Assembly (NCBI RefSeq): GCF_002902905.1
Contig: NZ_CP026124.1
Span: 3,162,001-3,226,000, forward strand
DNA length: 64,000 bases
Source of the DNA: Achromobacter sp. AONIH1
GTDB lineage: Bacteria > Pseudomonadota > Gammaproteobacteria > Burkholderiales > Burkholderiaceae_B
Reading direction: 5' to 3'
Below the pieces are notes generated by a model. The model searched no databases. It saw nothing but the letters and a program-made list of their open reading frames with translations, and was not told the origin of the DNA. The translations under genes and the position numbers were made by a program. Positions 11,867 through 21,704 of this stretch are shown here, piece after piece (the first letter of the stretch is position 1; each line of letters begins with the position of its first letter).

Positions 11867-14584
11867 ATGAAAAAAACCTTATTGCTGGTCGACGGTTCAA
11901 GCTACTTGTACCGCGCTTTCCACGCTATGCCTGATTTGCGCAACGCGCAAGGCGAACCCACGGGTGCGCTCTACGGCGTGGTGAACATGCTGCGCAAGCT
12001 TGTATCTGACCATAAGGCAGAGTATGCCGCATGTATTTTCGATGCGCGTGGCAAGACCTTCCGGGACGACCTGTACCCGGACTACAAGTCCCACCGCCCG
12101 CCCATGCCCGAAGACCTGGCGGCGCAGATCGAGCCCATTCACCGCGCCGTGCGCGCGCTGGGCTGGCCGGTGCTGGCCATCGAGGGCGTCGAGGCCGACG
12201 ACATCATCGGCACGCTGGCCTGCCGCGCGGCGGAGCAGGGCGTGGACACCATCGTCTCCACCGGCGACAAGGACCTGGCCCAGCTGGTGAACAGCCAGGT
12301 GACGCTGGTCAACACGATGAGCGGCGAAGTGCTGAACGAGGCCGGCGTGCTGAACAAGTTCGGCGTGCCGCCGGATCGCATCGTCGACTACCTGATGCTG
12401 GTCGGCGACACCGTCGACAACGTGCCCGGCGTGACCAAGGTCGGCCCCAAGACGGCGGCCAAGTGGATTTCCGAGTACGGTTCGATCGACCAGCTGATCG
12501 CCGACGCCGACGGCATCAAGGGCGTGGCCGGCAACAACCTGCGCGAAGCGATTCCGAACTTCCCGCTCACGCGCCAGCTGCTGACGGTGAAGTGCGACTG
12601 CGACCTGACCGGTCATGTCGAGAGCATCGAGGACCTGGCGCCGCGCGAGCGCGACGACGCCACCCTGGTCGAACTGTACGAGCGCTACGGTTTCCGCACC
12701 TGGCTGCGCGACCTGACCGGCGACGCCGAGCGCGTGCCGGCGGGCGATGCGCGCGTGGCCGCCGCGCCGCCCGTGGCGCCGGCGGAACAGGATTACCGCA
12801 TCATCGCCGATTGGGACGCCTTCGACGCCTGGATGGCCAAGGTCGCCGAGGCGCCGCTGGTGGCGCTGGACACCGAAACCACCTCGCTGGATGAAATGCA
12901 GGCCCGGCTGGTGGGCCTGTCGATGGCGGTCGCGCCCGGCGTGGCCTGCTACATCCCGGTTGCGCATCGTGGGCCTGACGGCGCGGAACAATTGCCCAAG
13001 GACGAGGTGCTGGCGCGGCTCAAGCCCTGGCTTGAAGACGCCTCGCGGTCCAAGCTGCTGCACCACGCCAAGTACGACGCCCATGTGCTCGAGAACGAAG
13101 GCATCAAGCTGGCCGGCATCGCCGAGGACACCATGCTGCAGGCCTATGTGCTGGAATCGCACCGTGGCGTGGGCCTGAACGATCTGGCGCAGCGCTACCT
13201 GGGCCGCAGCGGCGTGTCATACGAAGACCTGTGCGGCAAGGGCGCCAAGCAGATCGGCTTCGACGAGGTCGCGGTCGACAAGGCCGGCCACTACGCCGCC
13301 GAGGACGCCGACTTCACGCTGCAGCTGCATCACGCGCTGCGGCCGCAGGTCGAGGCCGACGCCGGGCTGAACCGCATCTACCTGCTGGAAATGCAGGTGT
13401 CGGCGGTGCTGACCATCATCGAGCGCAACGGCGTCAAGGTGGACGCGGCCGAGCTGGGCCGCCAGAGCCACAAGCTGGGCCAGGAAATGCTGCAATTGGA
13501 GCAGAAGGCCTATGAGCTGGCCGGGCAGCCCTTCAACCTGAATTCCCCCAAGCAGTTGGGCGAGATCCTGTTCGGCCGCATGCAACTGCCGGTGGTGCGC
13601 AAGACCGCCGGCGGCGCGCCGTCCACCGACGAGGAAGTGCTGACCAAGCTGGCGCAGGACTATCCGCTGCCGCAGGTGCTGCTGGAATACCGCGGCCTGT
13701 CCAAGCTGAAGTCCACCTATACCGACAAGCTGCCGCGCATGGTCAATCCGGCCACCGGGCGGGTGCACACGCATTATTCGCAGGCCGCGGTCATCACCGG
13801 CCGGCTGGCCTCGTCGGATCCCAACCTGCAGAACATCCCGGTGCGCACCGAGGCGGGCCGCCGCGTGCGCGAGGCCTTCATCGCCGAGAACGGCATGCTG
13901 CTGTCGGCCGACTATTCGCAGATCGAGCTGCGCATCATGGCGCACGTGTCCGACGACGCGAACCTGCAGCGCGCCTTCGCGGCGGGCGAGGACATCCACC
14001 GCGCCACGGCATCCGAGGTGTTCGGCGTGTCGCTGGATCAGGTCAGCTCCGAGCAGCGCCGCGCGGCCAAGGCCATCAACTTCGGCCTGATCTACGGCAT
14101 GGGCGTGTTCGGCCTGGCGTCGAACCTGGGCATCACGCGCGACGCGGCGCAGGCTTATATCGACCGCTACTTCGCGCGCTATCCCGGCGTGGCGATGTAC
14201 ATGGAAGAGACGCGCCGGCTGGCTCGCGAGCAGGGCTATGTGGAAACCGTCTTCGGTCGCCGCCTGCAACTGCCCGAGATCCGCGGCGCTTCGGGCCCGC
14301 GCCGCCAGGGCGCGGAACGCGCGGCCATCAACGCGCCCATGCAGGGCACGGCGGCGGACCTGATCAAGATGGCCATGGTGGCCGTGCAGGACTGGCTGCA
14401 GGCCGAGGGCATGCAGACCCGCATGATCATGCAGGTCCACGACGAACTGGTGCTGGAAGCGCCTGACGCCGAAATCGAGGCGGTGCGCGAGGCGCTGCCG
14501 CGCCTGATGTGCAACGTGGCCGAGCTGCGCGTGCCGTTGGTGGCCGAGGTGGGCGTGGGCAAGAACTGGGAGCAGGCGCACTAG
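11867..14584 (+). CDS. polA: DNA polymerase I
   Basis: PolA removes RNA primers and fills gaps in replication and repair. The 905-residue protein has all three domains. The 5' nuclease spans about 1-300 (DGSSYLYRAFHAMPDLRNAQ, GDKDLAQLV, LVGDTVDNVPGV). The 3'-5' exonuclease (about 305-510) keeps its metal-binding pair in LVALDTETTSLDEM, so proofreading looks intact. The polymerase domain covers about 530-905 (SADYSQIELRIMAHVS; RRAAKAINFGLIYGMG; MQVHDELVLEAPD). The start at 11867 gives the usual MKKTLLLVDGSSYLYRAF N-terminus. No clear Shine-Dalgarno is seen. A strong terminator follows. Confidence 0.98.
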   Translation: MKKTLLLVDGSSYLYRAFHAMPDLRNAQGEPTGALYGVVNMLRKLVSDHKAEYAACIFDARGKTFRDDLYPDYKSHRPPMPEDLAAQIEPIHRAVRALGWPVLAIEGVEADDIIGTLACRAAEQGVDTIVSTGDKDLAQLVNSQVTLVNTMSGEVLNEAGVLNKFGVPPDRIVDYLMLVGDTVDNVPGVTKVGPKTAAKWISEYGSIDQLIADADGIKGVAGNNLREAIPNFPLTRQLLTVKCDCDLTGHVESIEDLAPRERDDATLVELYERYGFRTWLRDLTGDAERVPAGDARVAAAPPVAPAEQDYRIIADWDAFDAWMAKVAEAPLVALDTETTSLDEMQARLVGLSMAVAPGVACYIPVAHRGPDGAEQLPKDEVLARLKPWLEDASRSKLLHHAKYDAHVLENEGIKLAGIAEDTMLQAYVLESHRGVGLNDLAQRYLGRSGVSYEDLCGKGAKQIGFDEVAVDKAGHYAAEDADFTLQLHHALRPQVEADAGLNRIYLLEMQVSAVLTIIERNGVKVDAAELGRQSHKLGQEMLQLEQKAYELAGQPFNLNSPKQLGEILFGRMQLPVVRKTAGGAPSTDEEVLTKLAQDYPLPQVLLEYRGLSKLKSTYTDKLPRMVNPATGRVHTHYSQAAVITGRLASSDPNLQNIPVRTEAGRRVREAFIAENGMLLSADYSQIELRIMAHVSDDANLQRAFAAGEDIHRATASEVFGVSLDQVSSEQRRAAKAINFGLIYGMGVFGLASNLGITRDAAQAYIDRYFARYPGVAMYMEETRRLAREQGYVETVFGRRLQLPEIRGASGPRRQGAERAAINAPMQGTAADLIKMAMVAVQDWLQAEGMQTRMIMQVHDELVLEAPDAEIEAVREALPRLMCNVAELRVPLVAEVGVGKNWEQAH

Positions 14585-14613
14585 CGCGCTCGCGCATTGC
14601 CGTCTCTCGAGCA

Positions 14614-14651
14614 GCGGAAATGGCCGCCTTGGGCGGCCATTTCCGCTTTTT
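14614..14651 (+). terminator. Intrinsic terminator after polA
   Basis: GCGGAAATGGCCGCC pairs perfectly with GGCGGCCATTTCCGC across a 3-nt loop, and five T follow. It ends polA and lies just before the operator of the ZIP transporter gene. Confidence 0.9.
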
Positions 14652-14656
14652 GGAGT

Positions 14657-14674
14657 GCAACAATATAATGTTGC
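14657..14674. promoter_or_regulatory. Palindrome over the -10 box of the ZIP transporter gene
   Basis: GCAACAATATAATGTTGC is an 18-bp sequence with perfect 6-bp inverted arms (GCAACA/TGTTGC). Its centre contains a perfect TATAAT -10 box (14664-14669). A repressor bound here would block polymerase. As the gene encodes a metal importer, a metal-sensing repressor such as Zur is the natural guess, but the identity is inferred. Confidence 0.6.
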
Positions 14675-14701
14675 GCTTCCTCTCCTTCGATCCCCGTTCC
14701 C

Positions 14702-15538
14702 ATGTTGCTGCTCTGGATCCTGCTTGCCACCGTCACCGGCGGACTGCTCGCCGTCGTGGTCGCCAGCTGGCTGGCCTACAAGGTCTTTTCGCAGTATCTG
14801 CACCACATGGTCAGTCTGTCGGTCGGCGTGCTGTTGTCGGTGGCGCTGCTGCACCTGCTGCCCGAGGCCTTCGAGTCCGGCGTGGCCGACGCACACGTCC
14901 TGTTCGGGCTGATGCTGGCCGCGCTGATCGGCTTCTTCGTGCTGGAGAAGATCGCGTTGCTGCGCCACAGCCATCATCATGAAGGCGATGGCCATCATCA
15001 CCACAAGGGCCATGACCGCCACGAGGCGGGCCGGGGCGGCGTGATGATCCTGATCGGCAGCTCGCTGCACAACCTGTGCGACGGCGTGCTGGTGGCGGCG
15101 GCCTTCCTGACCGATCCGCTGCTGGGCGTGCTGACGGCGGCTTCCATCATCGTGCACGAGGTGCCGCACAAGCTGGGCGACTTCGTGGTGCTGCTGAACG
15201 CCGGGCTGGCGCGGCGGCGCGCCTTCTCCCTGATCCTGTTCACCAGCCTGTGTTCAGCCGTGGGCGGCATAATAGGGTTCTTCCTGCTGCAACAGGCCCA
15301 AGGCCTGGTGCCGTATGTGCTGGTGGTCGCCGCGAGCAGCTTCCTGTACATCTCGGTGGCCGACCTGATGCCGCAGATGCACGAGCGCGTGTCGCTCGCC
15401 GATGCCATCCCGCAACTGCTGCTGGTCGGCGTGGGCGTGGCGCTGATCTACAGCGTCACCACCTTGATGCATCATGGCCATGAGCACGATGCCGCGCCCC
15501 AGGGCGCGCCCGTTGTGGAGCACGGCCACCGCCATTGA
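14702..15538 (+). CDS. ZIP family divalent metal transporter
   Basis: ZIP proteins move zinc, iron or other divalent metals into the cytoplasm. The 278-residue protein has about eight membrane helices. Helix IV carries HNLCDG and helix V carries HEVPHKLGDF, the two metal-site motifs of the ZIP core. A His-rich loop (HSHHHEGDGHHHHKGH) precedes helix IV and the C-terminus ends in more His (HGHEHD, HGHRH), typical metal-binding stretches. It stands alone, 32 nt after a TATAAT box inside a palindrome, which suggests control by metal status. Zinc is the likeliest substrate; specificity is inferred. Confidence 0.9.
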   Translation: MLLLWILLATVTGGLLAVVVASWLAYKVFSQYLHHMVSLSVGVLLSVALLHLLPEAFESGVADAHVLFGLMLAALIGFFVLEKIALLRHSHHHEGDGHHHHKGHDRHEAGRGGVMILIGSSLHNLCDGVLVAAAFLTDPLLGVLTAASIIVHEVPHKLGDFVVLLNAGLARRRAFSLILFTSLCSAVGGIIGFFLLQQAQGLVPYVLVVAASSFLYISVADLMPQMHERVSLADAIPQLLLVGVGVALIYSVTTLMHHGHEHDAAPQGAPVVEHGHRH

Positions 15539-15581
15539 GGCAGCCCGCGACCGTCCGGCGGCGCCCTGACAGGAGTACGCC

Positions 15582-16370
15582 ATGAGCTTTTCCGCCGCCG
15601 CCGGCAAGATTGCCCCCACCGTCATTCACACCGACGCCGCCGGGCTGGCCCACGGCGATTTCCAGCTGCCCGTGGATGACGGCGCCATCGCCGCCTACTA
15701 TGCCGCGCCCGCCGGCAGGCAGAACCTGCCCATCGTGCTGGTGGTGCAGGAGATCTTTGGCGTGCACGAGCACATCAAGGATCTGTGCCGTCGCCTGGCG
15801 CACGCCGGCTACTTGGCGGTGGCCGCCAACCTGTACGAGCGTCAGGGCGATGCATCCGCCTACACCGACATTCCCAAGCTGGTCGCCGAGCTGGTCAGCA
15901 AGGTGTCCGACGAACAGGTCTACGCCGATCTGGACGCCAGCCTGGCCTGGGCCGCCCGCAACGGCGGCGATCCGGCCCGCGTGGCGGTCACCGGCTTCTG
16001 CTGGGGCGGCCGCCTGACCTGGATGTATGCCGCGCACAACCCGGCCGTGAAGGCCGGCGTGGCCTGGTACGGCAAGCTCAGCGTCGGCCACGGCCCGCTC
16101 ATCAAGCGCTACGCGCTGGACGTGGCGCAAGACCTGCGCGCCCCGGTCCTGGGCCTGTACGGCGGCCGCGACGCCAGCATTCCGCTGGCCGACGTCGACA
16201 GGATGAAGGCCGGCCTGGCCGCCGGCAGCGTAGCGGCGCGCCGCTCCGAGATCGTGGTCTACCCCGAGGCCGACCACGGCTTCCTGGCCGACTATCGCCC
16301 CAACTACAACGCCCAGGCCGCCCAGGACGGCTGGCGCCGTATGCTGGACTGGTTCCAGAACCACCTCTAA
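15582..16370 (+). CDS. Dienelactone hydrolase family protein
   Basis: The 262-residue alpha/beta hydrolase has the nucleophile motif GFCWGG (Cys nucleophile), a downstream Asp in YGGRDASIPL and the catalytic His in ADHGFLADY, the classic Cys-Asp-His triad of carboxymethylenebutenolidases. VQEIFGVHEHIKDLCRRLA near the start is also typical. Members hydrolyse dienelactone in chlorocatechol breakdown, but many are housekeeping or of unknown substrate. No ring-cleavage genes lie nearby, so the pathway role is open. The first 30 residues resemble the leader seen in YghX/YsgA-like dienelactone hydrolases; no signal peptide is evident. A good Shine-Dalgarno (CAGGAG) precedes the ATG. Confidence 0.88.
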   Translation: MSFSAAAGKIAPTVIHTDAAGLAHGDFQLPVDDGAIAAYYAAPAGRQNLPIVLVVQEIFGVHEHIKDLCRRLAHAGYLAVAANLYERQGDASAYTDIPKLVAELVSKVSDEQVYADLDASLAWAARNGGDPARVAVTGFCWGGRLTWMYAAHNPAVKAGVAWYGKLSVGHGPLIKRYALDVAQDLRAPVLGLYGGRDASIPLADVDRMKAGLAAGSVAARRSEIVVYPEADHGFLADYRPNYNAQAAQDGWRRMLDWFQNHL

Positions 16371-16395
16371 TAGCCCGCAGGCAAGAACGCCCTCA

Positions 16396-16476
16396 GCGGG
16401 GCCGCGCGGAGCCGGCTTCGCCGGTCCGCAGCGGCGCCCCTTGAGGGGAGCGCGCAGCGCTCGGGGCTGGGTCTAC
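16396..16476. repeat. Intergenic repeat, copy A
   Basis: This 81-bp GC-rich sequence shares its order of motifs with 37812-37900: GCGGGGCCGC, CCGG-CTT-GCCGG, TCCG, GCGGCGCCCC, TTGAGGGG, AGCGC, GGGT and TCTAC. It contains several short dyads (CCGGCTTCGCCGG; GCCCCTTGAGGGG). Its end supplies the stop codon of the Na/Pi symporter gene on the minus strand. It looks like a dispersed palindromic element of this genus. Confidence 0.75.
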
Positions 16477-18134
16477 CCTTCAGACTCTCGCAGGCGGCTC
16501 GGCAGCAGCTCGCCGTGGCGGGCCAGCAGCGGGTAGGCCGCCGCGCCCACCAGGTGGGAGTTGATGCCCTTCATGTCGCGCAGGATGTCCAGGTACAGCG
16601 CGCCCACTTCGGCGGCGTCGACTTCGCCGGCCTTGATCCGTTGCAAATGCGCGTCCGAGGCCTGGGTCTCGATGCCGCGAAAGCGCGCCTTCTCGCCCGC
16701 CAGCGCGCGCGCTTGCCGCAGGTCGTCGTTGACGAACAGGGCGGCGGCCTGGCGCTGGTTGGCGATGAGCTGGCCCAGCGTGTCTTCCAGGCTGGCGCGC
16801 TGTTCGGCCGAGAAGACCCAGCCTTGCTTGCGCAGCTTGGCGACATGGCCGAGCAGGCCGTGGTGGGCGATGTCGCCGGCATGGCCGACGTTGCTGATGA
16901 AGGCCAGGATGTCGTCCATGCGCTGCAGGTCTTCGCGCGTCATGTTCTCCTGGTCTAGCGTGGCCAGGTAGGTGGTGATGGCGTTCTCCAGCTTGTCCAG
17001 CGCGCCGTCCAGCTGGCGCGCCTGCACCATGCGGTGGCGGTTGTCGCGCTTGAAGCCGGCGCGCGCATACAGCAGCAGGGTCTGCAGCATGTCGGCCATC
17101 CGCAGCGCCTCGCGCGCCGCGTTGCCCAGGGCCACGGCCGGCACGTCGTGGGCCCATTCGTCCAGGTACTGCGGTCGCGACGGATCGTTCGGGTCGGCGC
17201 GCTTGGGCAGCCAGCGCGTGAGCAGGGCGGCGTAAGGCGCGAGCACGGGCAGGAACACCAGCGCGATCACGGCGTTGAACAGCGTGTGGAAGTTGGCCAC
17301 GGCGCGGGCCGGATCGGCTTCCAGCAGGTTCATCAGCGGCTGCACCAGCGGCAGCGCGACCAGCCCGGCCAGCACGCCCAGCGCGCGCGTCAGCAGATTG
17401 CCCAGCGGCAGCCGGCGGGCGGCCGGATCATCGCCGGTGACGCCCTCGATCATGGGATTGATGGCGGTGCCCAGGTTGGCGCCCAGCACCAGCGCGAAGG
17501 CCACGTGCGGCGCCACCATGTGATGGCTGGCCAGCGACATGACCAGCACCACCACGGCCACGCTGGAGTGCGCGGCCCAGGTGAAGATCGCCGACAGCAG
17601 CACGGCCACCACCGGCTGGGTGGACAAGGCTTCCAGCACCATGCCCAGCATGGGCGCGCTCTGGAACGGCTCGAACAGCTGCACCAGCTGGTGCAGCGAC
17701 AGCAGCAGCAGGCCCAGACCGATGAAGACGCGGCCCAGGTCGCGGGTGCGGCCGGGCGGGTAGCGACGGAACATCCAGACGCCGGCCAGGATCAGGATGG
17801 GCGCCAGCGAGGTCAGGTCGAAGGACAGCAGCTGGACGATCAGGGTGGTGCCGACGTTGGCGCCCAGCATGGCGGCCAGGGCCGGCACCAGGCCGACCAC
17901 GCCGCCGGCGGCAAAGCCGGTGATCATCAGGCCGGTGGCGGTGCTGCTCTGCAGCGCCGCGGTGATGCCCAGGCCGGCGGCGAAGGCCCGCAGGCGGGTG
18001 CCCAGCGCACGCCCCAGGGCAGCGCCCAGGGCCGCGCCGAAGGCGCGCTGCACACCGGTCTGGACCATGTGCACGCCCCAGAGCAGCAGGGCGACGTAGC
18101 CGGCGAAGTCGAGCAAGGTGATGAGTGCGGACAT
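16473..18134 (-). CDS. Na+/phosphate symporter family protein with PhoU-like tail
   Basis: The 553-residue protein has two Na/Pi-cotransporter repeats. The first holds the QSS signature (ALQSSTATGLMITGFAAGG, about residue 60), while the second has HSS in its place (AAHSSVAVVVLVMSLAS). About eight to ten membrane helices are visible up to residue 320. The last 200 residues are a soluble helical PhoU-like domain. This is the YjbB/NptA-type arrangement, linked to phosphate movement with PhoU-type control. It is transcribed alone. Upstream a single TGTCATA, half of a Pho box, lies at about 18160 on the minus strand; no second half-site is clear, so PhoB control is unproven. The stop codon lies in repeat copy A. 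Confidence 0.88.
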   Translation of the reverse strand: MSALITLLDFAGYVALLLWGVHMVQTGVQRAFGAALGAALGRALGTRLRAFAAGLGITAALQSSTATGLMITGFAAGGVVGLVPALAAMLGANVGTTLIVQLLSFDLTSLAPILILAGVWMFRRYPPGRTRDLGRVFIGLGLLLLSLHQLVQLFEPFQSAPMLGMVLEALSTQPVVAVLLSAIFTWAAHSSVAVVVLVMSLASHHMVAPHVAFALVLGANLGTAINPMIEGVTGDDPAARRLPLGNLLTRALGVLAGLVALPLVQPLMNLLEADPARAVANFHTLFNAVIALVFLPVLAPYAALLTRWLPKRADPNDPSRPQYLDEWAHDVPAVALGNAAREALRMADMLQTLLLYARAGFKRDNRHRMVQARQLDGALDKLENAITTYLATLDQENMTREDLQRMDDILAFISNVGHAGDIAHHGLLGHVAKLRKQGWVFSAEQRASLEDTLGQLIANQRQAAALFVNDDLRQARALAGEKARFRGIETQASDAHLQRIKAGEVDAAEVGALYLDILRDMKGINSHLVGAAAYPLLARHGELLPSRLRESEG

Positions 18135-18303
18135 CCTGGCGTGTTCTTTCTATGACAAGTAATAATTTTGTAATGATCGCATGCCCGGCGCCTGCCGGGG
18201 CAAACCGTCCCTGATAGAGCATACGCCCGCCAGGGCCATGCTGCCCGCCGGCGGGGCTTGCGCGTATCATTGCCGCATCTTCTAGATTGCATTGGGGTGT
18301 GGG

Positions 18304-19695
<1,392 letters not shown>

Positions 19696-19698
19696 GGC

Positions 19699-20718
19699 AT
19701 GGCGAGCGGCAAGGGAACGGGTTCCGTCACGGTCGATGATGTGGCAGCCCAGGCGGGCGTGTCCATCAAGACCGTGTCGCGCGTGCTCAACAACGAGCCG
19801 AACACCAGCGAGAAGACGCGCGCCAAGGTCATGGCCGCGATCGAGCTGCTGAAGTACCAGCCCAATCCATCCGCGCGCCGGCTGGCCAGCAAGCGCTCCG
19901 ACCTCATCATGCTGGTGTACGACAATCCCAGCGACAACTACCTGATCAACATCCAGCAGGGGGCGCTGGACGCGTGCCGGCGCTATTTCTACAGCCTGCT
20001 GCTGCAGCCCTGCGACTACCGCGCCGAGGGCCTGGCCGAGCAGATCGCGCAGGCGGCGCGCCAGCGCGCCTGCGCCGGCGTGGTGCTGACGCCGCCGGTG
20101 TCCGACGTGCCGGCGCTGATCGACGCGCTGGACCGAGGCGACATGCCCTATGTGCGGCTGGCGCCCAGCTATCCGAGCGTGAAAGGGTTGGAAGTCAGCA
20201 CCGACGACCGTTCCGCCGCGCGCGACATGACCCGTTATCTGATCGGCCTGGGGCATCGACGCATCGGCTTCGTCGCCGGCCATCCGGACCACGGCGCCGC
20301 CCACGAGCGCCTGCGCGGCTATTGCGATGCGCTGGCCGAGGGGGGATTGCAAGTCGACGACAGCCTGGTCGAGCAGGGCCTGCATTCCTTTGATTCCGGC
20401 GTGCATTGCGGCGATCGGCTGCTGGATCGCGCCGACCGGCCCAGCGCCATTTTCGCCGGCAACGACGACATGGCGGCCGGCGTGCTGTACGCGGCGCATG
20501 CGCGCGGCATCAAGGTGCCCGACGAATTGTCGGTGGCCGGCTACGACGACACGCCCTTGTCCCGCCAGACCTGGCCCAAGCTGACCACCTTGCGCCAGCC
20601 GATCCGCGACATGGCCTACGCGGCCGTGGAACAGCTGGTCTCGCGCGAACCGCAGGCGCGGGTGCGCACGCTGGGCTACGAGATCGTGGTGCGCGATTCG
20701 ACGCGGGCGCTGGACTGA
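19699..20718 (+). CDS. LacI-family transcriptional regulator of the sugar operon
   Basis: The 339-residue protein has the LacI helix-turn-helix and hinge (VTVDDVAAQAGVSIKTVSRVL, then NPSARRLASKRS) and a periplasmic-binding-protein-like sugar domain (GLGHRRIGFVAGHPD; PSAIFAGNDDMAAGVL; ELSVAGYDDTPLSRQTWPKLTT). It lies convergent to the end of the sugar operon, 50 bp away. The porin promoter at the far end of that operon carries a perfect 20-bp palindrome with a central CG of the type this family binds, so it is the likely repressor. It directly follows sdaA and may be made from that transcript. The inducer sugar is unknown. Confidence 0.9.
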   Translation: MASGKGTGSVTVDDVAAQAGVSIKTVSRVLNNEPNTSEKTRAKVMAAIELLKYQPNPSARRLASKRSDLIMLVYDNPSDNYLINIQQGALDACRRYFYSLLLQPCDYRAEGLAEQIAQAARQRACAGVVLTPPVSDVPALIDALDRGDMPYVRLAPSYPSVKGLEVSTDDRSAARDMTRYLIGLGHRRIGFVAGHPDHGAAHERLRGYCDALAEGGLQVDDSLVEQGLHSFDSGVHCGDRLLDRADRPSAIFAGNDDMAAGVLYAAHARGIKVPDELSVAGYDDTPLSRQTWPKLTTLRQPIRDMAYAAVEQLVSREPQARVRTLGYEIVVRDSTRALD

Positions 20719-20767
20719 GTCCGCCGGCGCGCCGCGCCCGACGCGGACCTCGACGCAACGCGAGCTG

Positions 20768-21688
20768 TCAGGGCGCGACGCGCAGCCGTTCCTGCACGTC
20801 GTCTTGCGGGTCGTAGCCGATGCTGGCGCGTCCGCCAGCGACATCCCAGGCGCTGCCCCGGTTGGCGGAGACTCCGTTGACGATGACGCTGCCGCCTTCC
20901 CAGTTGGACGAGTCGGCCGTCAGCGCGGCGATCAGCAGCCGTTCCAGGTCGCCGTTGGACAGCCACATGTCGCGGAACCAGGCCAGGGCGCGGCGGCTGG
21001 GTTCATCCAGCGCGCCGTCCGCGGGCGCGCGCTGGTGCGCCACGCCGGAATAGGTGATGTCGCGCGGGTCGTTGCCGTCGGGCAGGATCCAGCCGATGCG
21101 CGCCGCCACCGTCGACAGGCGGCCTTCGGTTACGGCCGAATAGGCGCGGCACAGGCGCTCTCCCATCACCTTGGAGGTGCCGTAGGCCAGCGAAAGCACA
21201 TCGCGCTGTCCATCGAACCAGCGCGTGCCGGGCGCCGGCTCGGTCTGCGCGGTGAGCTTGCCGGGGCCCATGCGCGCGGCCAGCGGCTGGTCCTTGTAGC
21301 CGCCCATGGCATGGTTCGACGATGAGAACACCAGCCGGCGCGCGCCATGCGTGGCCGCCGCCGTCAGCACGTTCAGCGTCATGTTGTAGGAGCCCAGCGC
21401 CTCTTCCCAGCTGGCGTCGGGCGTGGAATGGCGGGCGGCCAGGTGCAGCACGGCGTCGACGCCCTCGAAATGGCGGGTCCATGCGCCATCGGGATCCTCG
21501 AGATCGGCGGCGACCAGCGTCAGGCGTTCGCGCAGCTCGGGCCCGAACAGGGTGTCGTCCGCGTGCAGGTCGATGCCGACCAGGTGTTCGCACCAGGCCT
21601 GGCGCGCCAGGATGGCCAGGGCCTTGCGGCCGATCTGGCCGGTGGCGCCGGTGACGACGATGCGGGCGGGAGGAAGGGATGCAGTCAC
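20768..21688 (-). CDS. NAD-dependent sugar/uronate dehydrogenase-like protein (SDR)
   Basis: The 306-residue extended SDR protein has an N-terminal NAD site (VVTGATGQIGRKAL), FSSSNHAMGGY in the catalytic serine region and the YGTSK active site (Tyr-x-x-x-Lys). The SSSNH...G pattern and the RIG segment resemble uronate dehydrogenases, which oxidise the C1 of a hexuronate to the aldarolactone; sugar 1-dehydrogenases are a close alternative. It is the last gene of the porin-ABC-lactonase operon, and a lactonase upstream fits a product that is a lactone. Substrate is inferred from this pairing only. Confidence 0.78.
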   Translation of the reverse strand: MTASLPPARIVVTGATGQIGRKALAILARQAWCEHLVGIDLHADDTLFGPELRERLTLVAADLEDPDGAWTRHFEGVDAVLHLAARHSTPDASWEEALGSYNMTLNVLTAAATHGARRLVFSSSNHAMGGYKDQPLAARMGPGKLTAQTEPAPGTRWFDGQRDVLSLAYGTSKVMGERLCRAYSAVTEGRLSTVAARIGWILPDGNDPRDITYSGVAHQRAPADGALDEPSRRALAWFRDMWLSNGDLERLLIAALTADSSNWEGGSVIVNGVSANRGSAWDVAGGRASIGYDPQDDVQERLRVAP

Positions 21689-21704
21689 GTTGAGGGTTTC
21701 CGGT

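Noticed and set aside
18140..18180. Pho box before the Na/Pi symporter gene
   Set aside because: Only one TGTCATA half-site is seen; the second half at 11-bp spacing does not match.
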